The notes: generated by a model not told the origin, from the sequence alone. DNA of 64,000 nt from Piezodorus guildinii (GCA_023052935.1 CM041292.1:176100111-176164110); one strand, 5' to 3'; positions 1-11,330 are shown, counted from the first letter of the stretch. Made by a program: numbers and translations.

Positions 1-188
1 AACATCTCTGCTTCAGTCCGAGAGATCGTTTGATTATTAGTTTGAATAAAATTGCATTCGAATTATCTTGAGCCAAAACGAGTGATCGATTGAAGCGCTA
101 TCTTTAACTTGTTGCGGAGAAGTTGCATAGAGCATCGCTAGATAGCACCTCTTAGATTATATGAACATATATTTTTATTTATGTTTTA

Positions 189-257
<69 letters not shown>

Positions 258-367
258 AAAATTTTGAATTCGAATGATCATTCGTTTCTCCCGACCTAAA
301 TCGATTAATTTGAATGATTCAAATAATAGAACGATCTGATAATCATCATTCGATTATGCCTACCGCT
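1..367. other. Left flank, no gene seen, with (TA)n tract
   Basis: AT-rich sequence with no convincing open frame. It holds a long TA dinucleotide run at about 190-254. The region ends at the target-site duplication of the first LINE. Confidence 0.7.
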
Positions 368-378
368 ACTTTAAACTC
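368..378. repeat. Left target-site duplication of element 1
   Basis: ACTTTAAACTC, repeated exactly at 5332-5342 just after the A-rich tail. It marks the exact element ends. Confidence 0.9.
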
Positions 379-813
379 TGTTTTGCGCATGCGCTAGTTA
401 TAGACATTCACGTTTAACATCGTTCTCTTGAGACGTCCTTCTCTAAGTAGTTACTGTATGTTTTTTTTTCGATTTTAAATCTACAATGAAGTAGCTGGAC
501 AGCAGTGGCTTACATTGGTGGTAATCCCACAGTGAGTACTGTTTTTATTTACAGTTTATGTTAGTGAACAGTGAAGCCGTGTATTGAGGTATTCCTTATC
601 ACACGCATACCGCCATAGGTGAAGTGCTCCCCCCCACTCATATCAGTCCTCAGTGCTTCGCCAGCTCTGAGCGGGGCACGTTCGTGTGGCTAACACAATT
701 AAATTTAAGTCACGCAGACGTAATATTTTTTTTCTTTATTTTTTTTTCTTTCTTTCATTTATTTCTTTTCTCTCCTCTTATTTTACTTACTTCCCTATAT
801 CACTTATGACAAA

Positions 814-2184
814 ATGAGATATTTCCACCAAATTATGTCGAGCAAAGTTAAGAAAAGGTCTCGATCTGCTGGGTCTACCAGGGTCTCCACTCCTCAAAAT
901 TCTGCACTCTCAACACCTCAGCATTCGCCACCAGCAAAGACCCGTTCTAGGCGTAATAACAAAAAAATCAGTCCTCCAGTTACTCCCACAAATGCATCTG
1001 ACGAGCCACAACCAGGCACTTCATCCCAGGGGCTGTCTGAAGAATCTCCTTTCTTCACGCCCAACCCTTACCAGGTTCTACAATCTGATAAAGATGCTAT
1101 GGAGTCGACACCAACACCAAGAGAACCTCGCCCTCCCCCGATATTCGTCAAAAATATTAAAAACTTTCAGTTGCTCTGCTCCCAAATAAACAAAATTGTT
1201 GATCCCGGTTGTTACACATGCCTTAGCAGAAGCTTCGGTACAAAGATTTCTCCGGAAACAGCAGAAGCGTACCGAAAAATCGTTCAATATTTGACGGACA
1301 CAAAAGCTGAGTTTCACACCTACCAGCTTCGACAGGAGCGCTCCTTGCGAGTCGTCATTCGAAATCTCCATCCCTCAACGCCTGCTGAAGATATTGAAGA
1401 AGAATTGACGGCCTTGGGCTTCAAAGTTCGTCAAATCACCAACGTCATAAAGGAAAATAGATCCGGAACCGATGTATCCACGAAGGTACCTCTACCCCTC
1501 TTCTTCGTTGATCTTGAACCTTCACCTGGAGTTGAAAAGATCTACGACATCCAAAAGCTCTACTATACTAAAGTCACAGTTGAAAAACCATATGTGAAAA
1601 AAGAAATTGTTCAATGCCACTACTGCCAGGCATACGGCCATACCAAGCACTACTGTCATCATTTGCCACGTTGCGTGAAATGCGGAGATCCCCACAAATA
1701 TGATGAATGCATTAAATCAAGGCAAACTCCAGCAGTGTGTGCTCTATGCCTGAAAGGACATCCGGCTAACTATAAAGGCTGTCAGGTTTACAAAAACCTA
1801 AAACAAATATTCCAGAAACCGCAACCCACAGAATATCCCACTACTTCAAGAAGAATGACTTCAAATCTCATAAACGCTAATGTGTCCTTTGCCCAACTTC
1901 TAGGAGGCGGTGAGAAAAATAAGAATTGTGAGGCCCTGCCGCCGGAGCAACCGAAACCTCAACACCCCCACCCCCAACCTCAATATTCTCTTCCTCTAAT
2001 CCATTCCGAGCCCCAAAAATCCCATCAACATCAAATTCCACTCATTCCTCCTCCATCAAATGCAACAGATATCACCAGTCTCCTAACATCCTTCATCGCT
2101 GAATTTAAATCAGTCGTGACTCCTCTAATATCACTTTTAACTAATCTTGTATCCCACCTCATCACTACTTCAAGAAATCCTTAA
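814..2184 (+). CDS. ORF1 protein of element 1, zinc-knuckle RNA-binding protein
   Basis: 456 residues, open throughout. ORF1 proteins of jockey-type elements bind element RNA and act as a Gag-like chaperone. Visible parts: a basic, Ser/Thr/Pro-rich N terminus (about 1-110); a middle region with the RRM-like pattern seen before zinc knuckles in insect jockey ORF1 (around 165-260, including RVVIRNLHPSTPAEDIEEEL); then three Cys/His knuckles from residue 268: CHYC-x4-H-x4-C, CVKC-x3-H-x4-C and CALC-x3-H-x6-C. A Pro/His/Gln-rich tail follows. All knuckle ligands are present, unlike element 2. A second ATG at 835 is an alternative start. The stop TAA directly abuts the ORF2 ATG, suggesting termination-reinitiation coupling. 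Confidence 0.88.
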   Translation: MRYFHQIMSSKVKKRSRSAGSTRVSTPQNSALSTPQHSPPAKTRSRRNNKKISPPVTPTNASDEPQPGTSSQGLSEESPFFTPNPYQVLQSDKDAMESTPTPREPRPPPIFVKNIKNFQLLCSQINKIVDPGCYTCLSRSFGTKISPETAEAYRKIVQYLTDTKAEFHTYQLRQERSLRVVIRNLHPSTPAEDIEEELTALGFKVRQITNVIKENRSGTDVSTKVPLPLFFVDLEPSPGVEKIYDIQKLYYTKVTVEKPYVKKEIVQCHYCQAYGHTKHYCHHLPRCVKCGDPHKYDECIKSRQTPAVCALCLKGHPANYKGCQVYKNLKQIFQKPQPTEYPTTSRRMTSNLINANVSFAQLLGGGEKNKNCEALPPEQPKPQHPHPQPQYSLPLIHSEPQKSHQHQIPLIPPPSNATDITSLLTSFIAEFKSVVTPLISLLTNLVSHLITTSRNP

Positions 2185-4869
2185 ATGACCTCTTCCAAAC
2201 CTATATCCATACTCCTTTGGAATGCGAATGGTATTCGAAATCACACTAACGAACTAACAGTCTTCTTACAAGAAAAACACATAGACATAGCCCTAGTAAC
2301 AGAAACCCGACTTACCAACTCACGTCTGTTTAACATTCCCAATTACAACATTTACCGCACGGACCACCCGGACGGAACCGCACATGCTGGCACTGCTGTC
2401 ATCATCCATCACTCCCTCTCCCATCACTCACACCCCTTACCCGTCCATAATTACCTACAACCTACAGCTGTAACAGTTCAAACCAAGCCCTTTCACATAA
2501 CAATTGTTGCAGCATATTCCCCTCCGAAAATTCCATTTTCAGAATCCCAATTCAATTCATTCCTAAATTCCTTGGGACATCACTTCCTTGTGGGGGCAGA
2601 TTTTAATGCAAAACACCAACAATGGGGAGCCAGAACCACAAACTCTCGTGGACGAATCCTGTTGTCTGCACTTAATTCTGCTCGCAGCAATATTCTTCCT
2701 CCGGATTCTCCTACCTACTGGCCAACAGATTCCAACCGCAATCCTGACCTCCTAGATTTTTTCATCCACAAAGGTCTAGGACTACTAAATTATTCCATAT
2801 CTCGCCTCGATGACCTATCTTCAGATCACAGCCCAATACTCCTTACCCTTTCAATATCGCCCATTCCTAAACCGCTTCCACCCTCATTCATCAGGGGCCC
2901 AGTTCACTGGGATCTATTCCGTCAAATCTTAACCGACAACATTGATCTCAGAGTATCCCTCAAATCCCCTGAAGAACTGGATGAAGCTGTAAATACCTTT
3001 ACAACCCTAATCCAACAAGCAACCTAGACTTCATCTTCACCTCTCTCTCCCAAAAAATCCCGAAGTACAAATCCTTTACCTCAAGAACTCCTGGACCTTA
3101 TCCAATTCAAGCGCCGTTCAAGGACTATCTGGCAGAGGACCAGGCATCCTGATGACAGAAAATTTTACAATTATTATTGTAAATTAGTTAAAAATAAATT
3201 GACAACCTACAGATCCCAATCCTATAATTCCTATCTTTCCTCATTATCCACTTGTGACGATTCCCTCTGGAAAGCAACTAAAAAAATCCTTAAATACCAT
3301 TATATCTCTCATCCTCTTCAACGTCATGATGGTTCCTGGGCCTCGTCAGATCAGACCAGAGCAGAGGAATTTGCTAAACATCTTGCAAACACATTCACTC
3401 CTCATCCTGAACTTAATCCTACCCATACAGCTGTAGTTGAAGAATCCCTCTCCTCGCCGATTTCTCTCTCCTTACCTCCTAAAGCTGTCAACCCCTCTGA
3501 GGTCAAATTCCTAATCGATAAACTTAAACCTCGAAAATCTCCTGGATTTGATCTCCTTACTTCCCAAATTATTAAACAACTTCCCAAAAAGGCTATTATA
3601 TTTCTGACCTACTTATATAACTGCATCCTCCGTACAACCCATTTTCCTCTGATGTGGAAACATTCAACCATTATACTTTTCCTTAAACCGGGCAAACCTG
3701 CCAATCATACCTCATCCTATAGACCAATCAGCTTGCTCCCTATACTCTCCAAAATATTTGAGAAAATCCTCTTGAAACGCATCCTACCGTTACTCCAATC
3801 ACACAAAATCCCATCTCACCAGTTCGGTTTCCAATCAGGCCACTCTACTGTTCACCAAGGTCTTCGCGTTGTTGATCACATATCCTATGCCCTTGAAAGC
3901 AAGCAATATTGCACCAGTGCCTTTCTGGACATAGCACAAGCATTCGACTGGGTATGGCACGATGGCTTGCTTTTCAAACTTAAAACCCTATTACCCCAAT
4001 CCCTATACCTAATCCTTCGATCCTACCTATCCAACCGCTCGTTCAGAGTTCGTTGTGGTTCTGAATTCTCAAGTTGTTATCCGATAGAAGCTGGTGTTCC
4101 ACAAGGTAGTGTCCTTGGTCCTATCCTGTACATCTTATTCACCGCAGACATTCCTACCCTACCCGAAAACTTCCTAGCAACATTTGCCGATGACACAGCT
4201 ATCCTCTCATCCCATCCAGATCCTGTTGTGGCATCCTCAAACCTCCAATCACATCTCGTTCTGATTGAACAGTGGTGCAATCAATGGCGTATCAAAGTCA
4301 ACGAATCAAAAAGCAAGCATGTCACCTTTACCCTACGACGCAGATCCTGCCCTTCAGTCCATTTTAACTCTATTCCTCTTCCCTTTTCTGACACAGTCAA
4401 GTACCTTGGCTTCGTCCTAGACAAACGACTGACATGGAACCCCCATACTAGACTTAAACGACAAGAACTCAATCGACGGTACGGCCAGCTATATAGACTA
4501 CTAAATAATAAATCACATCTATCAACGGACAACAAACTACTTATTTACAAGACTATTCTTAAACCCATTTGGACCTACGGACTTGAACTGTGGGGAACAG
4601 CAAAATTTTCGAATATCAAACGTATCCAGTCCTTTCAGTCTAAAGTCCTTAGAACAATAGTCGATGCCCTATATTATGTCACCAACAAAACTTTACACCA
4701 TGACCTGAATATTCCATTTGTCCTTGATCTCATCCCATCCAAATTCTCAATCTTCCATCAGAAGCTTATTCACCTTCCTAATCCCTTGGCACACTCCCTA
4801 TCTAGTTCCAAACATCCATATAACCCTCCTCGTAGGTTGAAGCGGCAGTGGCCCAGAGATCTCCTGTAA
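2185..4869 (+). pseudogene. ORF2 of element 1: endonuclease-reverse transcriptase with one in-frame TAG
   Basis: About 895 codons in a single frame, broken only by TAG at 3025-3027 (codon 281); no frameshift is needed. N-terminal APE-type endonuclease: LWNANG at the start, VTETR, GADFNAKH near residue 137 and SSDHSPI near 213. Reverse transcriptase after the stop: SYRPISLLP, QFGFQSGHST, LDIAQAFDWVWH, GVPQGSVLGP, the catalytic FADD near codon 667, and LGFVLDKRLTWNPH. It ends PPRRLKRQWPRDLL, a tail shared by nearly all jockey fragments in this window. The stop lies between the endonuclease and RT domains, so translation would give only the endonuclease. FDRVW is FDWVW here, a minor change beside an RT motif. 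It starts directly after the ORF1 stop. Confidence 0.93.
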
Positions 4870-5331
4870 ATATGCCATTGGAGTGCTGGCAATGGCTGGC
4901 TTCTCCACTCATGCCCTGAGTGTATGTGGCTCTAGCGCCCTCGCTCAGCTTCCACTGGCTCTCAAGACCAGTGACGCGGCTGAGTGAGAGGCGCTGGGAT
5001 CTCCTGGCATTGTGCCTCGGGATCTAATAGTGGATCTCGGGGATCGATGCGGTGATCCCAGGGGCAGTTTGTAAATATTGTAAATAGGTACGAATGAGAT
5101 CAAAGTTGTTATTATTTTCTTTATTTTGTTATTATATCTCTTATTTATTGTTTTTTTTTTTCTTTATATATATCTTATTTATTTATTTTATTTTTGTTTA
5201 TATATATATATATATATATATTTTTCCTTATGATGTACATATGGGATGAATGGTTTCTTCTAGCTATATTACTCATTGCCCCAGTAGGCGGCAGATTGTA
5301 TTATCTCTTAATAAATAAATAAATAACAATA

Positions 5332-5342
5332 ACTTTAAACTC
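5332..5342. repeat. Right target-site duplication of element 1
   Basis: Exact copy of the 11 bp at 368-378, directly after the TAAA-rich 3' end. Confidence 0.9.
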
Positions 5343-5394
5343 CATTTGTTTGCTTTTTCTAAACCGATCTCAATGATTCTTTTTTAGGGATTTA

Positions 5395-5789
5395 TTTATT
5401 TGAACAGTGGACAGAAGGATTTGTTTTTGTTCGTTATTTGGTTTCTACGTATCTTGAAACAGTAGCCTCAAATTTTTAAAGGGGCGAGGGGCAGGGCTTT
5501 ATAAACATTTAAAAAAAAAAAAATGAAAATAAATTTTATTCAGGGACAGCTAGTCCCCTAAGTATAATATAAATGTACAATAAAAGATTTGCAAAATGAA
5601 GATGCACCAATGACAAAGGATCTCTTAAAGGAAGCAGTTCTGTGGGATGGAATGAGCAGGTATGTTGTTAGAGTGGACAGAGTAGAGGGGGGTTAACGTA
5701 TTGTAAATAAGGGTGGGTTTTTCGGTTCTGAAGGATTGGTAAAGGTTATTTTGTTCTATCTTCAAAACATAACTGAGTTACTAGCTTAT

Positions 5790-5834
<45 letters not shown>

Positions 5835-6220
5835 TTTCAACTTTTCCCCTTTCTCCTTTTCTTCTATTTTTTATTTATATCCTTATTCTAAAACTCTGTA
5901 AAATTTCATCTCTATCTTAAAATTAAAAAAATAAAAATTAGGCGTAGTAAGTAGGTATACTTATATAAAAAAAAAATATTTTTCGCCTTTTCTTTTTTTT
6001 AATAATTCGCGATTCCTCATCCAAGAAATAATATTTTTCTTAATCTTCAAAAATTCTTGAGTTATTGAATTAAATTATTTTTAATCAGGCACTATTTTAA
6101 AACTAATCGACTGCTACCAACGTCTATGTGTTAGGATCATCTTATTTTTAAGTCGAATTTCAGAAACGTTGGTTCGATAGTTTCGGAGAAAAGCCGCGAA
6201 CAGCATTTATTGTATAAATG
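5395..6220 (-). repeat. Repeat family B copy, interrupted
   Basis: Matches the family B sequence seen at 14.5, 17.1, 28.0, 48.8 and 60.0 kb: 'TTCTACGTATCTTGAAAC', then 'CTCAAATTTTTA', later 'GAGTTATTGAATTAAAT' and 'GTTTCGGAGAAAAGCCGCG'. It is interrupted at about 5505-5750 by a stretch starting with an A-run and an AATAAA-like motif, which may be a LINE 3' end on -, and by a TA tract near 5795-5832. Confidence 0.55.
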
Positions 6221-7042
6221 ACTATAATTTTTATTGTTATAATTAAAATAACAACCAAATTAAAAGAAAAATTGTTTGAACCCCGAAACGTCAAAGGAAT
6301 TTGTATAATCGCTTTCTGACAATATAAGAAGAAAATCTTCCTTCCAAACTAAAATGACACAATATTTATTAAATGTCGATCCCTCGGAGATTAAGGAGGA
6401 AGTTAGCCAGTGTGGTGGTTAGTGAAATAAATGAGAGTGTTGTATTTTTTCATAGTGAGTTCTAAATTGGCATATGTTTTAAGCTTTAGTTTAATTTTAG
6501 GTTTAGGCTTTATTTAATTCTGGAAGGTTGTCTCTTTACAAACGAAATGGAATGACGAACTAAAAAAAAAATCACATCAAAGCAACTTCCTCATAGTGGT
6601 GTAACATCGTTAGAGGGAAATCGTTATCTTTGTCTTACATTTTTTCTCCTATACACGTGTATATTATCTCTTGTTTTTATATATTTTGTAATCTTAGGTA
6701 ACAAATATTTTTTTCTATTTAGTTACTAAAAATGTCTGTAACGAACGAGGAATTTTTAATGATGATATGCATTTACTGTTTCCAGTACTATAAAGATACA
6801 ATTCTCCATTCCAATCTTGCTTAGTAATAAGGCAGATATAAATTCCGTGTCTCTATGTCAATGTGTTTAGCATTGCTTATATTCGAGTCTGCAAGATTGA
6901 AATCTCGAATCGCATTATTTTAAAGCAATTTTAGCGAATAGTGCGTGGTGGAAATCAGTGATTTGCCAACCAATTTTTCGAAAATATATCTAAAATATAT
7001 GGAAATATAAAGTATTGCCTGCCATATTGGCCTAGAACCAGT
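6221..7042. other. No recognisable feature
   Basis: AT-rich, with stops in all frames. No match to the repeat families of this window was noticed. Confidence 0.5.
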
Positions 7043-7320
7043 GAGGTAATATCTAGGGCAGATGCCGTGACTCCAAGTCCAAGGTAATATCTAGGGCAGA
7101 TGCAGTAAATCCAAGTCCAAGGTAATATCTAGGGCAGATTCAGTGAATCCAGGTCCAAGGTAATATATACGGCAGATGCAGTAAATCCAAGTCCAAGGTA
7201 ATATCGAGGGCAGATGCCGTGACTCCAAGTCCAAGGTAATATCTAGGGCAGATGCAGTAAATCCAAGTCCAAGGTAATATCTAGGACAGATGCAGTGAAT
7301 CCAAGTCCAAGGTAATATCG
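7043..7320 (+). repeat. 38-bp minisatellite with higher-order structure
   Basis: Seven full units of 38 bp and a 12-bp partial eighth, each starting at or near AAGGTAATATCTAGGGCAG and ending CCAAGTCC. Unit starts are 7043, 7081, 7119, 7157, 7195, 7233 and 7271. Variants recur every fourth unit: units 1 and 5 carry GCCGTGACTCC, 2, 4 and 6 carry CAGTAAATCC, and 3 and 7 carry CAGTGAATCC. This suggests the array grew by copying blocks of four units (152 bp). Confidence 0.95.
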
Positions 7321-7617
7321 GTCCAAAGCCTCTTCATTTTGTAACCCTTTATTTAATCCTTTTGTAAATTTATCGAAGTTCTATCAACACAGATTATTTT
7401 TTTATCAGTTACAGATCCTGGAATAATTTTAAAAGGGGGGAGGGTGAGATGGATTACTTATATGCCAAATATAATATCAATTTTACTTACTTTTTTATGA
7501 AATATTTAGTGAGGGAAAGTATTGCGATCGTGAAAATTTCCGGATCCCAGTTTTCTACGGAAATACACTTTTTAGGGTCCCATGAGTCCATTTAATCAAG
7601 TCACAAAAAAAGGACTC

Positions 7618-7661
<44 letters not shown>

Positions 7662-8248
7662 CGGGGGAGAGAGAGAGAAGGGTAATTCTAGCACGAAAAC
7701 CAAAACTGATACGAAAATAAATGTCATATTTAATACAACTCTACGCCCAAGATGTTACAGTATCTTTTTAAAAAAATCGGTGTTCCAAAAGAACCTCTTT
7801 ATTAGCATTTTTTCACATTTTTAATATATACTTAGAAACGTCTGTAACAATTTTGAATAAACTTGCTATATCGATGTCAAACTTAATGGGCTTTAATATC
7901 ATGCAGGTTTCATTCTGATTGAAATAGTCCGACAGGTATTAAATGCCAAAAATCTTGTAAATTCGAAAATAAAAAAAATAATTTCATCTTCTTAGCATCG
8001 AAAGCCTGTAAATATACTATATAAATATAATATACCGCTACAAAGCTAAAAGAATTTGAAAAAAAAATATCATACTATAGATGAAGTATGTAATGCTACA
8101 TAAAAGTGAAAAAAGGTACATAAAGTTAAATACAATAGTATTAGATAGTTTTTTTTTTTTTTAACAACAAGAACTTTTTATTAAGTAGAATTACAATCTG
8201 TCCTAATTTGGACTTCAATATTAGTGGTGAAAGATAACATACATACTT

Positions 8249-8732
8249 TAATAATAATAATAAGCTTACCGAACCCGAAGGTTCGATGCCGATACCACCT
8301 AACTACACCTGCACAGACTCGTCCAATGTTCGCCGGTCAAGCCCAAGCCCTCGAGATCAGCCTTAATGCAATCCTCCCATCGACGCTTCAGCCTACCTTT
8401 CGGACGCCTACCAGTCGGTTCAGCGAATACCAACCTTCTCGGAATCCGTTCCTCACTGAGCACAACATCTTTACGCGCCCATTTGAGTCTCCGCGATGCT
8501 ATCAACTCAATTATATCACAGGGTACAAACTCCGCAATTCCGCGTTGTGCAACCTTCTAAACTCCCCATTGGCCTCATCTCTCTTCGGACCAAATATTTT
8601 ACGCAGTACCTCATTTTCGAAAACCTTAAGCCGTTGTTCGTCCTTCAAAGGAAGCGGCCACGTTTCGCATCCGTAAAAAACCGTCGGAAGAATAATAGTT
8701 TTGTCGGAAGAATCTTGTCACCCATATTTAAG
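8249..8732 (-). mobile_element. RTE-like LINE 3' fragment with (TAA)n tail
   Basis: 5'-truncated insertion with a 13-bp TSD, AACATACATACTT, at 8236-8248 and 8733-8745. Its 3' end on - is a TAA/TTA repeat, the microsatellite tail typical of RTE-clade elements, not a poly-A. Confidence 0.8.
8299..8690 (-). pseudogene. C-terminal RT region of an RTE-like endonuclease-reverse transcriptase
   Basis: Read on -, frames give a segment like VFYGCETWPL, then RLKVFENEVLRKIFG, a break, then SRRLKWARKDVV, RIPRRLVFAEPTGRRPKGR and LKRRWEDCIKADLEGLGL. This is the usual C-terminal order of RTE-type ORFs (YGxETWxL, LRxWAGHVxR, GRRxxGRPxxRWxD). The open part (8299-8505) holds only the last ~68 codons; upstream the frame is broken and the endonuclease and catalytic RT core are absent. 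Dead fragment. Confidence 0.8.
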
Positions 8733-8990
8733 AACATACATACTTGCATTCATATAATATTTACAGAGCCATAAAATTACAATAAAATATATATACAATA
8801 ATGAATCAATAAAATGTTTACAAAGTCTAGAAAAGATAGTTAAATAACAATTCATATGGTTGTATTATTTAATCTAAACTAAATGATTCCATCGAAACCA
8901 TATAATTCTTATTTCAATTATAAGTTTATGAAAAATTTGATATTGATAGCTGCTTAAATGTTGGTAACCTGCGCGCACCATAGTTTTATT

Positions 8991-9650
8991 ATTAGTATCA
9001 TATCTTCAACTGATTTTTCCTGAAAATTAATTACAGCCTATGTTAGAGAAAATACAGTATTTGTTACTGTCTTCGACTTCCCAAAACCGAACTTGTTGAA
9101 TTAAAATAGTTTGAAGTTCATATGAGAATTTAGAGTATCATATATTATACAGAGATAAAATATAGACAAAAGTAGAATATTGAATTAAGCTAGAAGAGAA
9201 AAAATAGTAGAATCGCTCTCGCTTATGCTACCTTTGAGAAACTTTTAAATTAAATTGCTTTAAATAGAACAGAATAGGTTAAAATAATTATAACTTTATC
9301 TCATAAATCAATTTTAATATGAATTGTTTTAGCCTAGTTCGTTGCCAAAGATGAATTAACTTTTACCATGATTGAATTTATGGTTTGCTTCTAATAGTGA
9401 TTATTTATTTTTCTCGAACTTTTTTTTATAATCTAATCCATATTTTAGTCGTTTATTAGATTAAAAAATTGGTCTTGCGGAAACATTTCGTTTATTTACA
9501 TTGCTTGAAAGAGATCCAAATAATGAATGGTAAAAAAGAAAAAAAAGAAATTGATAAAATGAAAACACTTATTATGGAATGGATAATAAAAAAATCTTGA
9601 GGTACAGCACTTATTAGTAGGAATCGTATAGTTTAACGGAAAACGACTGG
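8991..9650. other. No recognisable feature
   Basis: AT-rich sequence without a usable open frame or a repeat match that I could see. Confidence 0.5.
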
Positions 9651-9654
9651 CAAA

Positions 9655-9900
9655 GAAGATATTAGGTCAAGATGACGCTCAGTCGCCAGATTTTACCTCC
9701 CAATATTTGGATACCCACTTTATAGAGTCTAAGTGTGCCCCATGAGGTTATCCATTCCCCAGGGCCTCTCTACGGCTAAAATAAGTAATATAAATAAAAT
9801 AATAAATGATTCTGCTATAACCAGATTTTGAACCAAGGACCGAGAGAATAGTAGGATATTGTTAAATTTTCTAGATCATGACGCTCCCTGTAAAAATGGA
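9655..9900 (-). repeat. Possible tRNA-derived SINE
   Basis: On - the sequence starts AGCGTCATGATCTAG and about 50 bases later has GGTTCAAAATC, close to the A-box and B-box spacing of a tRNA-type RNA polymerase III promoter. A short internal A/T run follows. Only one copy is visible, so this call is weak. Confidence 0.35.
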
Positions 9901-10084
9901 CAATATAACGCTAAAAGCAATTATTTAAAACTCTCACGGATTTTCGTTTTTAAGCTCGACTCGTCAAATACACAGGCATAGACTTTTTTTATCTGGTTGC
10001 TTTTTTTGTCATGGGACGTTATATCGTGCTACCGTTGTAAACTACATTTTTAGCTCTGCTTTTCTTTTACTAGTCATATTTCAT

Positions 10085-10380
10085 ATATACGTAGCACAGT
10101 AGAAAAAAAAGCACGATTTAGTGGTCGAAATTCGATAACTCTTGACCTAGAAAAGATAAATTAAAAAATATATTTTCGTTTACGAATGTGGGATGTCTGC
10201 TATTCAAGTGAATAAAAAAGTAGTCCTTTTATATTTATAAATATTTCTTTTTGTTGCTGATTTATTTCATTTCACTAATTTATTCTATTTAGGAACATTA
10301 AAATCGAAAAGGTATATAGAGGTTTTCCGTTTATAATTTTCTTATATAGAAACTTACTACGCATACAAAAACGGCTCTAA
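10085..10380 (+). repeat. Repeat family D, copy 1
   Basis: Shares 'GCACGATTTAGTGGTC', 'AAGATAAATTAAA' and a later 'ATCGAAA...GAGGTTTT...ACTTA' path with 12810-13100 in the same order and spacing. Two diverged copies of an unidentified interspersed repeat. Confidence 0.55.
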
Positions 10381-11330
10381 CGCTTTTGATTTAACTTGCC
10401 ATACTGATTGCAAATTTAATGGGCTTTAATATCATATCAGTTTCTTTCTGATTGAAATAGTTTCACTGGGATTAAACGCCTTTATTTTAAATTTTGTTCC
10501 ACTAAATTACCATTGATTATGTAGATTTAAAACCAGTTACCATTTCATCTTGTTAGCATTGATAAAAAACGGATAAATATATAAGTTGAACAAATCCAAT
10601 TTATCGATAGAATCCATCGATTTTTGAACATACGAAAAGTAATATAGATGTATAATATACCGTTGAAAAGCAAAAGATTTTTTTTTTAAAAACATTTTTA
10701 TTGATTTTTACAACTGTATATACAAGTAAAATGGCTGAAATTACAAAATGGCATGAAATAGTCTGTGGTAGCACTTCTTTTAGGTAACACTGTTAGGACT
10801 ATTTTATTAACAGGTCTCGAGGCCACCGGCTTTTCAGGCGCCTTGGAGAATTATTAGGAAGAGATGGAGATGAGGGTTTACGGTCAAGCGGTTTTGAGTG
10901 AGCTGGTAGTTTGGGATTGAGAGAGGTGTAATAGGATTTTGGATTGCAAGGATTAGATGCAGGAGGAATTTGGTGGTATAGTAGAACCCCATAGCTCAAT
11001 TCCAAACGTCCGAATTGGTCTAAGAATAGTTATATAACTCAGTTTTTGTAGTAAATAGGGAGTTTTGATCGTTTGTCAAGTAAGTGTTGTATTAAACGGT
11101 TTCTGCGAGCAGTTTCTTGTCTTTTAAGTCTTGTATGAGGATCGAAAGATTTTTGAGAAAACAAATATTACCTTATATAAGGAATGTAGTAGAGAGTAAT
11201 GAAAAGCTGATAAAACCAACAGATCTCTGTAGATAATAATGTAATACATTGTTTAATAAAACACATGTTTCAATTGAAACTCTTTAACTTTTGTTTTTCA
11301 CTGTTTCTGAGTATTTAAAAATCTGGTGCG
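10380..11330 (+). repeat. Repeat family A copy, 5' truncated, interrupted by a jockey fragment
   Basis: Matches family A from 'AATTTAATGGGCTTTAATATC' on. It runs through 'TTAGCATTGATAAAAAACGG' to the jockey insertion, then resumes at 11155 and continues through 'TTTAATAAAACACATGTTTC'. It joins tail to tail with the minus-strand copy at 11326. Confidence 0.8.
10683..11144 (-). mobile_element. 5'-truncated jockey-like LINE fragment
   Basis: Minus-strand 3' end: T-run and ATTTTTATTGATTTTTACAA at left, then the ORF2 C terminus (10799-11140). The tail ...SPRRLKSRWPRDLL and upstream LRPIWTFGIELWGS-type coding are recognisable, matching the element 2 ORF2 end. An ~10-bp TSD, AAAGATTTTT, lies at 10673-10682 and 11145-11154. 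The target is family A. Confidence 0.82.

Larger units (their letters stand above)
379..5331 (+). mobile_element. Full-length jockey-like non-LTR retrotransposon, element 1
   Basis: About 4.95 kb long and bounded by an 11-bp direct repeat, ACTTTAAACTC. The order is a 5' leader (379-813), a nucleic-acid-binding ORF1 (814-2184), an endonuclease plus reverse transcriptase ORF2 (2185-4869), a 3' untranslated region and a short TAAA-type tail at about 5308-5331. This layout, with no LTRs and an A-rich tail, is that of target-primed non-LTR elements of the jockey group. ORF2 carries one in-frame TAG, so this copy should not be autonomous without readthrough. The remaining frames are open, which suggests a fairly young insertion. 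The leader should hold the internal promoter, but I cannot assign promoter elements. Confidence 0.92.
8151..8833 (-). mobile_element. LINE 3'-end insertion within family A
   Basis: Starts on + with a T-run (poly-A of a minus-strand element). It is bounded by AGATAGTT at 8143-8150 and 8834-8841, after which the family A sequence resumes. The inserted sequence is 5' truncated and is itself interrupted by an RTE-like element at 8249-8732. The coding origin of the outer piece is not recognisable. Confidence 0.6.
7482..8990 (+). repeat. Repeat family A copy, interrupted by nested LINEs
   Basis: One of about 17 copies of a noncoding dispersed repeat, roughly 0.9 kb when uninterrupted. The 5' part reads ATGAAATATNTAGTNAGGGAAAG, then ATTGCGATCGTGAAAATTT and a GT-rich microsatellite (here 7623-7659). 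The middle has GGGCTTTAATATCATG and GATTGAAATAGTCNGACAGG. The 3' end has GCGCGCACCA, here at about 8970-8980. A LINE 3' end is inserted at 8151-8833. Confidence 0.8.

Noticed and set aside
624..809. 61-codon frame in the 5' leader of element 1
   Set aside because: Low-complexity Phe/Leu run from a T-rich leader. No homology to any ORF.
7043..7320. CRISPR-like array
   Set aside because: Units are contiguous 38-bp tandem repeats with no unique spacers, in a eukaryotic context.
7582..7824. 80-codon frame with a CV repeat
   Set aside because: Produced by the (GT)n run of family A.
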